The notes under the pieces are model-generated. The model saw only the letters and a program-made list of their open reading frames with translations. It had not been told where the DNA came from and ran no database searches. The translations under genes were made by a program, and so were the position numbers. From an uncultured bacterium (GTDB lineage: Bacteria > Verrucomicrobiota > Verrucomicrobiia > Verrucomicrobiales > Akkermansiaceae), in assembly GCA_945947905.1 (NCBI GenBank), contig CAMEZO010000001.1:1-64000 (forward strand): a DNA stretch of 64,000 bases. Direction: 5' to 3'. The stretch's first letter is position 1. Each line of letters begins with the position of its first letter. This document shows positions 49,849-57,347 of this stretch, piece by piece.

Positions 49849-50466
49849 CTACTTACGAGCGACCAAGCAGACACGTCCGGAGCCCTGCTGCAGGTGGCAC
49901 TGCGCCGCCTGCAGCCCGGCCCCCGTGGCGAAAGCGACCAGCTCCTCCGGCGTATAAACGCGCATTCCCTTGATACGCCGGGCAGCCTCCGGACAGCGAT
50001 CGGGATCGCAGCAATCCAGGCATATCATCAGGCCGGCCCCGGGCTTCATGACCCGAGCGATCTCCTTCAGGTCCTCTGCCGGGCAAGGCCAAAAATACAG
50101 AGACTCACTGCTGGTGACAACATCAAAGGAGTCATCGGCAAAGGGTAAGGCAGAAACGCTACCCTCGACGGCATCCAACATGCCGTCACGCACCGCCCTG
50201 CGGTTCACCCGCAAGGTTTCTGCGACGGATTTGGGAGAATAATCCACGCCGGTGAGGTGCAACTGCGGGGCAAGCTCATGCACCATGCGCATCAGCCCCC
50301 CACCGCCGCACCCCACATCCAGCAAACGCCCGGTACGCGGCAGGTCGATATGCTCCAACCCGAACTGCCAGAGGGGGACGTGCTCGCGGTTCATGTTCAT
50401 GAACACCAAGAAACTCCCGAAAAATACCCCGGGCTTGGCGTAATTCTGCTTCCATTTCCAGTACAT
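49849..50466 (-). CDS. Class I SAM-dependent methyltransferase (UbiE-like)
   Basis: A 205-residue enzyme with the Rossmann-type SAM site LLDVGCGGGGLMRMV (motif I, about residues 48-62), TGVDYSPKSV (motif post-I), ALPFADDSFDVVTSSESLYFWP (motif II region) and VMKPGAGLMICLDC (motif III). The substrate is not predictable; similar proteins methylate small molecules. The C-terminus (GSGRVCLVARK) is typical. It lies downstream of tpiA, separated by a terminator hairpin. Confidence 0.88.
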   Translation of the reverse strand: MYWKWKQNYAKPGVFFGSFLVFMNMNREHVPLWQFGLEHIDLPRTGRLLDVGCGGGGLMRMVHELAPQLHLTGVDYSPKSVAETLRVNRRAVRDGMLDAVEGSVSALPFADDSFDVVTSSESLYFWPCPAEDLKEIARVMKPGAGLMICLDCCDPDRCPEAARRIKGMRVYTPEELVAFATGAGLQAAQCHLQQGSGRVCLVARK

Positions 50467-50480
50467 AAGCCGCCTTCATG

Positions 50481-50514
50481 AAAATACCCCCGGGCTCTCT
50501 GGGAACGCCGGGGG
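50481..50514 (-). terminator. Rho-independent terminator of tpiA
   Basis: CCCCCGG (50487-50493) pairs with CCGGGGG (50508-50514); on the minus strand TATTTTC follows. Confidence 0.8.
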
Positions 50515-50537
50515 CAAGAGATTCAACGTGTGCTGCC

Positions 50538-51302
50538 TTACACGGAAGCGCGGATGATAGCCGCGAAGGAATCAGCCTTCAACGCGGCACCGCCCACCAG
50601 AGCACCATCGATGTCCGGCTGGCCCATCAGCTCCTTGGCATTGCCGGGCTTCACGGAACCGCCGTACTGGATGCGCACCTTAGCGGCAGCCTCGGCACCG
50701 AAGGTGTCAGCCACCACGCTGCGGATGAAGGCATGGGCGGACTGGGCGTCCTCGGCAGAAGCCGTCTTACCCGTGCCGATGGCCCACACCGGCTCGTAAG
50801 CGATCACGAGGCCCGCGACCTGCTCCGGGGTCAGGCCCTCCAGGCCATCGACCACCTGGGTCTTGAGCACGCTCTCCAGCTGACCACCCTCACGCTGCTC
50901 AAGCGTCTCGCCGATGCAGTAGATGGGAACCAAGCCGGCGGCCAAGGCCTTCTTGATCTTCTTATTGATGTAGGCGTTCGTCTCACCATGGTACTGACGG
51001 CGCTCGCTGTGACCGAGCACCACATAGCCGCAGCCCAGCTCCTGCAGCATGGCCGTGGAAATCTCACCGGTGAAGGCACCGTTGTCGCGGTCGCTCACGT
51101 CCTGAGCGCCCACGCCCAAGCACTTGCAGCCGTTCAGCGTTTCCATCACGGCCGGAATCGTTACAAACGGGGGAACGATCACCTTCTCCACGCATTTGCA
51201 ATCGCAAAGTTTCTCCTCCTTGAACGCCGCCAAGAAAGCCTTAGCCTCCTTCGGGCCCATGTTCATCTTCCAGTTCGCTGCAATAATCGGTATACGAGAC
51301 AT
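50538..51302 (-). CDS. tpiA: Triosephosphate isomerase
   Basis: A 254-residue glycolytic TIM-barrel enzyme that interconverts dihydroxyacetone phosphate and glyceraldehyde 3-phosphate. Catalytic residues are visible: Asn/Lys in AANWKMN (residues 9-15), His in VLGHSERR, Glu in VIAYEPVWAIGTGK and the phosphate-binding end IQYGGSVKPGNA. Length is normal (about 250). It is monocistronic with its own promoter and terminator. Confidence 0.98.
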   Translation of the reverse strand: MSRIPIIAANWKMNMGPKEAKAFLAAFKEEKLCDCKCVEKVIVPPFVTIPAVMETLNGCKCLGVGAQDVSDRDNGAFTGEISTAMLQELGCGYVVLGHSERRQYHGETNAYINKKIKKALAAGLVPIYCIGETLEQREGGQLESVLKTQVVDGLEGLTPEQVAGLVIAYEPVWAIGTGKTASAEDAQSAHAFIRSVVADTFGAEAAAKVRIQYGGSVKPGNAKELMGQPDIDGALVGGAALKADSFAAIIRASV

Positions 51303-51329
51303 AGCTTTATCGTCTGTTGTGACACCCCA

Positions 51330-51358
51330 AGGTTACCCTTTCCCGAGCGATTAGTCAA
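51330..51358 (-). promoter_or_regulatory. tpiA promoter
   Basis: TTGACT (51353-51358), 17-bp spacer, TAACCT (51330-51335); leader of about 20-27 nt before the ATG at 51302. Confidence 0.6.
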
Positions 51359-51406
51359 GCATTTTTTACCGCATGAGGGTAAGTTCTTCTGCAAGAAACT
51401 ACGGTA

Positions 51407-52891
51407 TTATAAATTGTCCACTCGCACATAAACATCGCCACCGGCAATCACGAAAGACCCGGGGTTCGGCCATGACGGGGCCCGTCTTATTTCCCGAGGA
51501 AAAATTCCTCGTTTCGGCAAACTGAGATGATCCAGCTTCCACGGTTCAATATACCACATCAGAGTTCCGGCTTTCACCGGATCAATTCCCCGTTCAACGG
51601 GAAGACTCCAGCCTATCTTCTTGGATGGTCTCTTATTAAGGTTGCAACAATAAACTCGGTAATCCTCAAGTCCTGCCTTATGCGCTACCTCCGCCGCCTG
51701 TAACTCTATCGCTCGCAGCGAAGTCATCCATCTTTCAAAATCAAACTTCTCAAAGAAAGCAAAACGAGAGACCGCCACACTCCCCCGAAGCAAGACAATG
51801 CACGAAAAGATTGTCATCAAAACCATTCGAAAGGGAGAAAACCTTATCTTCGATAGGAAAGCACACCACAGGAAAGCACAGGAAAGGGGCTCAGACAGAT
51901 TGGTTCTCGCTCCCTGAACGGTACCCATCAACAAAGTCATACTGAATGGGGCTACCCAAATAAAATAAATCATCCCGACCCGCATCAACGACTCAATTTT
52001 CTTTTGTCCTGAGCGGACCTCCCTAAACACCAGAAAGGCAAGAGGAAACATTGCCGAAGCATACACCCACTGCCCGGCGTATTGGCACCCCACAGCGTGC
52101 AAATGCATGACCTTAAGGTAGTGAAGCACAAACAAAGCCCATACCTTGACTCCTTTGCCGGGAAGTGTATGCCACTGGGTCATCCCTTTTTGGTAATCCA
52201 GGACATACTGTTTAACCTCATCACTCACCCAAACCATCGAAACAGCCCGAACCACATACCAAACACAGCAAGCCCCGGCAAGACAGATGACAGCCTTCAT
52301 CATCCGACGCATCGAAAATTGCTCTCTGAGATGTAAGCACGCAAGGAGGACCAAAAAGTAAATAGTACAAACCTGATAACATGCCACCGCGTATGCCAGC
52401 ATTCCCACGACAGCGGTATATCCTCGCCATCCGGCATTCCCCGATTTCAATATCCGGGCAGAAACCGTCGCACACAATAATCCCAAAGCGACGGGCGCAG
52501 ACTGAAAAGAATACACCAAAACATAGCTGAACTGAATGGTACCCAATGCAAAAATGCCGAAGAAACATTGCAAACCGCCTTTCAATTCGAATAGGCGAGT
52601 CTGAAGCACAAGAGCCACGCATAAAAAAACACCGGCTGTCACTCCATCAGCCCAGGGAGCCATTCCCTCTCCAATCAGAAGGCGATATAATGCCATTCCC
52701 CATCTCCCGGCTGCAACATATGTGGCGGTAGCTCCACCGACGATATCCAAAACCTCATCTTGATGCAAACCGAAGCGAAACACCATCATCCCGTAGATGA
52801 AAATGTAAATAGCAAAGAAAAAAAATCCCAGCATGACATCACCCTTACGGTCGAACAAACTGTGCGAAAATGATAAATCTCTCTGTTCCAT
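51407..52891 (-). CDS. GtrII-like polytopic glucosyltransferase
   Basis: A 494-residue membrane protein with about 10-12 hydrophobic helices and a soluble C-terminal tail. After the first helix the loop FRFGLHQDEVLDI followed by AAGRWGMALYRLL fits the GtrII family, where an acidic residue and an Arg in this loop are characteristic. GtrII proteins transfer glucose from a polyprenol carrier to surface polysaccharide, and the GtrB-like enzyme at 40019 is the kind that charges such a carrier. The gene is more AT-rich than its neighbours. It lies between tpiA and a GT14-type gene. The family call is moderate, as the motifs are few. Confidence 0.65.
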   Translation of the reverse strand: MEQRDLSFSHSLFDRKGDVMLGFFFFAIYIFIYGMMVFRFGLHQDEVLDIVGGATATYVAAGRWGMALYRLLIGEGMAPWADGVTAGVFLCVALVLQTRLFELKGGLQCFFGIFALGTIQFSYVLVYSFQSAPVALGLLCATVSARILKSGNAGWRGYTAVVGMLAYAVACYQVCTIYFLVLLACLHLREQFSMRRMMKAVICLAGACCVWYVVRAVSMVWVSDEVKQYVLDYQKGMTQWHTLPGKGVKVWALFVLHYLKVMHLHAVGCQYAGQWVYASAMFPLAFLVFREVRSGQKKIESLMRVGMIYFIWVAPFSMTLLMGTVQGARTNLSEPLSCAFLWCAFLSKIRFSPFRMVLMTIFSCIVLLRGSVAVSRFAFFEKFDFERWMTSLRAIELQAAEVAHKAGLEDYRVYCCNLNKRPSKKIGWSLPVERGIDPVKAGTLMWYIEPWKLDHLSLPKRGIFPREIRRAPSWPNPGSFVIAGGDVYVRVDNL

Positions 52892-52903
52892 ATCTCCGCT
52901 GTG

Positions 52904-52932
52904 AGGATACCACAGTCACGATGGTAAGTCAA
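52904..52932 (-). promoter_or_regulatory. Promoter of the GtrII-like gene
   Basis: TTGACT (52927-52932), 17-bp spacer, TATCCT (52904-52909), 12 nt to the ATG at 52891 with GGAGAT directly before it. Confidence 0.7.
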
Positions 52933-52952
52933 GGCACTACAAATAAATTCCA

Positions 52953-53825
52953 TCAGCGGCCGAGCGAAGCGAAGTAGGCGTTGCACTGCCGGGAGGAGAG
53001 GGTAAATTTGCGAGCGAAGAGCTTGCCGCTGTTGAAGGCGGCGGGCCAATCCTCGGGGCGGAGGTCGCGGGGCGATTGGTCATTGGTGCGCTGCCACTGG
53101 AGGAAACGCATGTTGTCCCCTGTACAATGAGGAAGGAAACCGACGCGAGCCAGGCAAGTCTGGATGTAGAGTTCGTCGCTGCAGAACGTGTGGTGGAAAA
53201 AGTAGCGGAAGAAGGGATGGGCGTTGCTGAACTGCATGATGCTCGCCACGCAATCCCCCGTCAGGGACCACCACTGAGCTCCACCGTAGAAGGGACGGAA
53301 GAAGTAATACCCCGGGCGGCGCAGGCCCAGGCGTATCCACTTGTTCGTGTACCACCAGAAATAGCGGTGCGAGGCATCATACTTACTCACCATGCAGCGG
53401 GGATACCACGTTCCCACACGAGAGACACCCCCATCCCTCCCCCAACGAGGTAAGGGAAGAGGGAGGCACTCAATTAGCTGGCGCCCCTCGCGCGCGCACA
53501 AATCAAGAGACTCATCCAGCCGAGAGAGCGGCATGCAAGGCAAACACTGCCCGCTGAGCAAATGAACATAACGAAAGCGCTGTCCGGAGGAAAGCGCGGC
53601 CGCCATCAGCTTCAGCGTAGCCTCCACCATACCCCACCCGCCCCACTGAACCGTTGCGGGGTGCTGCAACACCTGAACCGACTCACCCTGCTCAATTTCC
53701 GGCGCGATGCGGCTCTGCGCGTCCACATGTACGAAGACACGATGCCCTCCGCTGCTCACATAGCGAGCCAAGGCATTTACCTGCCACGGCAGGTGGTGGC
53801 AGAGGATGAGATAAGCGTCCGGCAT
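52953..53825 (-). CDS. Core-2/I-branching (GT14)-like beta-glycosyltransferase
   Basis: A 290-residue protein with the layout of bacterial GT14 enzymes, which add beta-1,6-linked GlcNAc or xylose. Segments include YLILCHHLPWQVNALARYV, VFVHVDAQS, VQWGGWGMVEATLKLM, RYVHLLSGQCLPC, the acceptor region YGGAQWWSLTG and the acidic FCSDELYIQT. It has no membrane segment and acts in the cytoplasm on nucleotide-sugar donors. It probably contributes to surface glycan synthesis together with the GtrII-like neighbour, but it has its own promoter. Confidence 0.88.
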   Translation of the reverse strand: MPDAYLILCHHLPWQVNALARYVSSGGHRVFVHVDAQSRIAPEIEQGESVQVLQHPATVQWGGWGMVEATLKLMAAALSSGQRFRYVHLLSGQCLPCMPLSRLDESLDLCAREGRQLIECLPLPLPRWGRDGGVSRVGTWYPRCMVSKYDASHRYFWWYTNKWIRLGLRRPGYYFFRPFYGGAQWWSLTGDCVASIMQFSNAHPFFRYFFHHTFCSDELYIQTCLARVGFLPHCTGDNMRFLQWQRTNDQSPRDLRPEDWPAAFNSGKLFARKFTLSSRQCNAYFASLGR

Positions 53826-53833
53826 GCCTGCTC

Positions 53834-53862
53834 AGCCTAGCACAATCGCCCCGAAGAATCAA
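53834..53862 (-). promoter_or_regulatory. Promoter of the GT14-like gene, leaderless
   Basis: TTGATT (53857-53862), 17-bp spacer ending in TGTGC, TAGGCT (53834-53839), then 8 nt to the ATG at 53825. Confidence 0.75.
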
Positions 53863-53944
53863 CCCAAAAGGGGCATAAGGAACGATTTTTCCTGCATTTC
53901 GAGCAATTCAGAGGGACAAAATTCATCAAAACTCATAGTTTTGC

Positions 53945-53972
53945 TTGACGAATGCCCGAAATCGTGTATAAT
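53945..53972 (+). promoter_or_regulatory. rpmB promoter
   Basis: TTGACG (53945-53950), 16-bp spacer, TATAAT (53967-53972). The leader to the ATG at 54007 is about 27 nt and has no Shine-Dalgarno sequence. Confidence 0.85.
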
Positions 53973-54006
53973 GCCGCACCGCTTAATCTTAACCGCACAC
54001 AATCTT

Positions 54007-54285
54007 ATGTCCAGAATCTGCAATATCACACTTGCCCAGCCGCACAAAGGCCGCCGTATTCATCGTTCCGGTCTTGCCAAGAAGAAGGGCGGTATCGGTC
54101 GTCACGTCACAAAGACCGTCAACCGCACCGTTTACCCCAACCTTCAGGAGAAGCGTATTTGGGTTCCGGAGCTCAACGGCGGACGCGGCGGTTACATCCG
54201 CATGAAGCTTTCCTGCAAGGCTCTGCGCACCATCTCCAAGAACGGTGCCTACAACACCTTGAAGAAGGCGGGCATTCTTTATTGA
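54007..54285 (+). CDS. rpmB: 50S ribosomal protein L28 (bL28)
   Basis: A 92-residue basic ribosomal protein. The pattern MSRICNITLAQP (start), a basic middle, VYPNLQEKRIWVPE, then IRMKLSCKALRTISKNG is that of bL28. An insertion of about 14 residues (GLAKKKGGIGRHVTKTV) makes it longer than E. coli L28 (78). It is not accompanied by rpmG. No Cys pairs of the zinc-binding type are seen. Confidence 0.93.
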   Translation: MSRICNITLAQPHKGRRIHRSGLAKKKGGIGRHVTKTVNRTVYPNLQEKRIWVPELNGGRGGYIRMKLSCKALRTISKNGAYNTLKKAGILY

Positions 54286-54431
54286 TTTCCCACTTTTTTT
54301 GAACGGGGTGGCCCGTTCCGGTGTCTCAACGGAGAAAACCGAACGAATGCCACCGTAAACGGTATCGGCACGAACGCGGAAAGTCCGGGCCCCGGCCCGG
54401 CAAAGCTTCAAAGAAAGATTCAAAACACAAA

Positions 54432-54659
54432 ATGACACCTACACAGACCAAGATCGCGCTTCGTATCAACGATGACAACATCAACCACCATCTCTGGAAC
54501 AACAGGGGTGTTTGGTGGTGTCACGTTACAGTCCATAAGCCGGATGCCACAGCGGAACGCCTGAGATTCTCGTTAAAGACGCGGGACATCGAGAAGGCGC
54601 GCACCCTGCGGGACCGCATTTTTGCGGATATCCAGCGTCACTTCGGCATTGCGACCTAA
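54432..54659 (+). CDS. Small basic protein with integrase-arm-like pattern, function unknown
   Basis: A 75-residue protein: a short start, then NNRGVWWCHVTVHKPDATAERLRFSLKTRD and a final helix IEKARTLRDRIFADIQRHFG. The pattern (aromatic strand, strand, strand ending in SLKTRD, then a helix with A.x.RD) resembles the arm-type DNA-binding domain at the N-terminus of tyrosine integrases, but the catalytic part is absent. The frame is open back to a GTG at 54321, giving an extra Arg/Lys-rich 37 residues. I prefer ATG 54432 because it starts the recognisable part. It is 146 bp after rpmB and ends before a terminator, so it may share the rpmB transcript. Confidence 0.6.
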   Translation: MTPTQTKIALRINDDNINHHLWNNRGVWWCHVTVHKPDATAERLRFSLKTRDIEKARTLRDRIFADIQRHFGIAT

Positions 54660-54689
54660 GACCGCCGATTTACCGAATACTATAGAACG

Positions 54690-54725
54690 ACCGCATGGGA
54701 TTCTCTCGGATTCTGTGCGGTTTTT
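54690..54725 (+). terminator. Rho-independent terminator after the rpmB unit
   Basis: ACCGCA (54690-54695) pairs with TGCGGT (54716-54721), with TTTTT at 54721-54725. Confidence 0.8.
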
Positions 54726-54791
54726 GCATCCGGAGCAGACAAAAAAGGGATACTGGCACAGATTGGACTCGCCAGGGGCGGGGCTTGGGTG

Positions 54792-54797
54792 TATCAT
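54792..54797 (+). promoter_or_regulatory. -10 element of the MBL hydrolase gene, leaderless
   Basis: TATCAT with 6 nt (AGCGGC) to the ATG at 54804. The -35 is not convincing. Confidence 0.5.
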
Positions 54798-54803
54798 AGC
54801 GGC

Positions 54804-55418
54804 ATGTCCGCAATGCTGCAAAAGTATACCGGTGGTCCGGTAGCGTGCAACGCCTATCTCCTCCGAGGACCGGAGGGCTACGTCATGATAGACGCCCCGC
54901 TCGGCGCAGTGGATTGGCTGGAAAAGACACTTCCGCACGGGAAGAAGCTACTTCACCTCCTCATCACGCACCAGCATTTTGACCATGTACAGGGAGCAGC
55001 CGAGGTGCAGCGCCGAACGGGATGCAGCATCCACGCCTACGCAGCACACAGCAAGGAGCTTACCCTGGAACTGCTCTTCGGAAGAGAGGTAGGCGTATCC
55101 CCCTTCACGGTGAACGATGTCTTCGGCGGCCAAACTCGCGCAGATTGGGGCGGCCTCAGGTGGGAGCTCAGCCACATACCCGGGCACTCTGCAGACGGGA
55201 TGGCCTACCTGCTCCCGGAGCTTAAGACCATGTTCGTGGGCGACATCCTCTTTGCCGGCGGCATAGGCCGCACAGATTTCCCCGGCGGCAGCACCTCCAC
55301 CTTGGTACGCGGCATCCGTCAGCAACTCATGAGCAGAGGAGACGGCTGGGCTGTTTACCCCGGGCACGGCCCCCAAACAAGCACGGAGGAAGAGCGGGAC
55401 ACCAACCCCTACCTTTGA
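54804..55418 (+). CDS. MBL-fold metallo-hydrolase, glyoxalase II-like
   Basis: A 204-residue cytoplasmic hydrolase. The metal site THQHFDHVQG (HxHxDH, about residues 55-64), SHIPGHSADGMAYLL, the bridging aspartate FVGDILFAGGIGRTDF and YPGHGPQTSTEEERDTNPYL are all as in the YcbL/GloB-like branch. These split thioesters such as S-lactoylglutathione or related compounds; the exact substrate is open. The start at 54804 rather than an in-frame codon five residues earlier is set by the -10 element. A DEAD-family helicase gene follows after 35 bp. Confidence 0.9.
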   Translation: MSAMLQKYTGGPVACNAYLLRGPEGYVMIDAPLGAVDWLEKTLPHGKKLLHLLITHQHFDHVQGAAEVQRRTGCSIHAYAAHSKELTLELLFGREVGVSPFTVNDVFGGQTRADWGGLRWELSHIPGHSADGMAYLLPELKTMFVGDILFAGGIGRTDFPGGSTSTLVRGIRQQLMSRGDGWAVYPGHGPQTSTEEERDTNPYL

Positions 55419-55453
55419 GAAACAGAACACTTCAAACGGAACAAACGACAACG

Positions 55454-56653
55454 ATGACATTCGAAGAACTGGGGCTCCCCGCCCCGATACTGGAAGCCGT
55501 GAAAGACTGCGGCTATGAAAGCCCCACCCCCATTCAGGAGCAGGCCATCCCCGTCGTCATGGAAGGCAAGGACGTTATCGGCGCCTCACAAACCGGCACC
55601 GGCAAATCCGCCGCATTTGCGCTGCCGCTGCTCAGCAAGACGGAGGCCACCGGCGTGCCGCAGGTGCTGGTATTGGAGCCGACCCGAGAGCTGGCAGACC
55701 AACTGGCCGAGGCCTTCCGCACCTATGCGGCCCACACAAACCACAAGATCGGCCTCCTGTACGGCGGCGTCGGCTACGGAGCACAAACCGAGGAACTGAA
55801 AAAAGGCGTCGATATCGTCGTAGCCACCCCCGGCCGTTTGGTAGACCATTTTTACCGCGGCAACATGAAATTCAAAGCAATCCGCCACCTGGTGCTGGAT
55901 GAAGTAGACCGCATGACGGATATGGGCTTCCTGCCCATCGTCCGCAAGATTGTCAACCTCTGTCCCTGGGAGGGCCGGCAGACGCTTTTCTTCTCCGCCA
56001 CCATGCCGCAGATTCTGCAAGGCTTCGCCAAGTGGTGCCTTACCGACCCCGTGGAGATAGCCATTGCTCGCCGCGAGGTAGCCGCTACTATCTCGCACGC
56101 CTTCTACCCGGTAGGCTTGGACCAACGAGACGAGCTGCTGCTGGCTCTGGTGAAGGCCACGAACTTCAAGAACCTCATGATTTTCACGCGTACCCGCAAG
56201 GAAGCCGATACGGTATCCCGCATGCTGGCCAATGCCGGCTGGGGCAAGGAGGTGGCCGTCATGCACTCGGATATTCCCCAAAAGGAACGCATGGCTGCCC
56301 TGCGCGGCTTCAAGGAGGACAAATACCGCATTCTGGTGGCTACCGACGTGGCAGCGCGCGGCATCGACGTCAACGACGTCACCCATGTTATCAACTATCG
56401 CGTCCCGGAGAATCCGGAAGACTACGTGCACCGCATCGGACGCACGGGACGTGCAGAGGCTACCGGCGATGCTTTCACCCTGTTGACGGCGGACGAGGTC
56501 GACTTTGCCAAGAGCGTGGAGAACTTCATCAACAGCAAGATTGAGCGCCGCAAACTGGAGGGCTTCCCGTATGCCTACACCGCCCTGTTGGATGACAGCC
56601 CGGCGCGCCCGGTCATCCGCAAGCGCCCCACGCCTCCCCGGCGGCGACGATAG
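55454..56653 (+). CDS. DEAD-box-family RNA helicase with a DEVD motif
   Basis: A 399-residue RNA helicase of the RhlE-like size class. Motifs in order: TPIQEQAIP (Q motif), ASQTGTGKSAAFALP (I), PTRELADQ (Ia), TPGRLVDHF (Ib), LDEVDRMTDMGF (II, with Val in place of Ala), FSATMP (III), ATDVAARGIDV (V) and HRIGRTGRA (VI). Val in motif II is seen in some active relatives. The short tail is basic and Pro/Arg-rich (RKRPTPPRRRR), useful for RNA binding. The ruvC gene starts 3 bp after the stop. Confidence 0.95.
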   Translation: MTFEELGLPAPILEAVKDCGYESPTPIQEQAIPVVMEGKDVIGASQTGTGKSAAFALPLLSKTEATGVPQVLVLEPTRELADQLAEAFRTYAAHTNHKIGLLYGGVGYGAQTEELKKGVDIVVATPGRLVDHFYRGNMKFKAIRHLVLDEVDRMTDMGFLPIVRKIVNLCPWEGRQTLFFSATMPQILQGFAKWCLTDPVEIAIARREVAATISHAFYPVGLDQRDELLLALVKATNFKNLMIFTRTRKEADTVSRMLANAGWGKEVAVMHSDIPQKERMAALRGFKEDKYRILVATDVAARGIDVNDVTHVINYRVPENPEDYVHRIGRTGRAEATGDAFTLLTADEVDFAKSVENFINSKIERRKLEGFPYAYTALLDDSPARPVIRKRPTPPRRRR

Positions 56654-56656
56654 ACC

Positions 56657-57163
56657 ATGCGCATCCTGGGCATAGACCCGGCCATCCGCAACACCGGCTA
56701 CGCTGTGCTGGAAGGGGATTACCGACAGGCACGAGCCTTGGAGTACGGTACTCTGTCCCTGCCGAGCAAGCTGACGCAGAGCGAATGCCTCCTGCGGATC
56801 CATGAGCACCTCTGCGAACTCATCGAACGCCACAGGCCCGATGAGCTCGCCATCGAGGGTATCATCTTCGTGCAATCGCATCGGACCGCCATTGCCATGG
56901 GCTCTGCCCGCGGGGCTGCCGTGTTGGCCGCCGCCCGGAGCGGGCTCCGCATCATCGAGTACCCACCCACCTGCGTCAAGCTGGCCACGGTGGGTAAGGG
57001 CGGAGCCCTCAAACAGCAGGTTGCCTTCATGATGCGCGCCCTCCTGCACCTCTGCGAGACCCCGGCCCCCGATGCCGCGGATGCCCTGGCCATTGCCTAC
57101 ACCCACCTCATCGCAGCGGATCCCGCCCGGGCACATCTTTTCCGCGACAGCCGCTACATTTAG
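56657..57163 (+). CDS. ruvC: Crossover junction endodeoxyribonuclease RuvC
   Basis: A 168-residue Holliday-junction resolvase. The catalytic acidic residues sit in ILGIDPAIRNTGYAVLE (Asp7), LAIEGIIFVQSHRTAIAMGSARGAAV (Glu), and the C-terminal PDAADALAIAYTHL (Asp pair). Length is normal (about 160-175). It follows the helicase gene by 3 bp and is thus co-transcribed with it. ruvA and ruvB are not in the window. Confidence 0.96.
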   Translation: MRILGIDPAIRNTGYAVLEGDYRQARALEYGTLSLPSKLTQSECLLRIHEHLCELIERHRPDELAIEGIIFVQSHRTAIAMGSARGAAVLAAARSGLRIIEYPPTCVKLATVGKGGALKQQVAFMMRALLHLCETPAPDAADALAIAYTHLIAADPARAHLFRDSRYI

Positions 57164-57294
57164 CATAACGCATCTCCATTGCTCCGGCGTTTTGCGTTTT
57201 CCCCCGCCGCTTTCACGGAGCATCCTCCCTGCGGAGCCTCGAAGCAGAAAAGGGATTTTTTTCAAAAAAATAGGACGTCTTGCAAAAAATAGGA

Positions 57295-57323
57295 TTGACA
57301 TTTAGGGTGTATTGATGTGTACT
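57295..57323 (+). promoter_or_regulatory. Probable promoter of the division/cell-wall cluster
   Basis: TTGACA (57295-57300), 17-bp spacer, TGTACT (57318-57323), about 24 nt to the ATG at 57348. Repeated A-rich AATAGGA boxes at 57268-57274 and 57288-57294, then TAGGG, overlap it and could be MraZ operator boxes. Confidence 0.5.
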
Positions 57324-57347
57324 AAGGGGAGCGGCAAGTGCATTAAA

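Noticed and set aside
54296-54318. GAACGGG/CCCGTTC hairpin after rpmB as a terminator
   Set aside because: The T run precedes the hairpin on the plus strand and would be an A run on the minus strand, so it fits neither direction.
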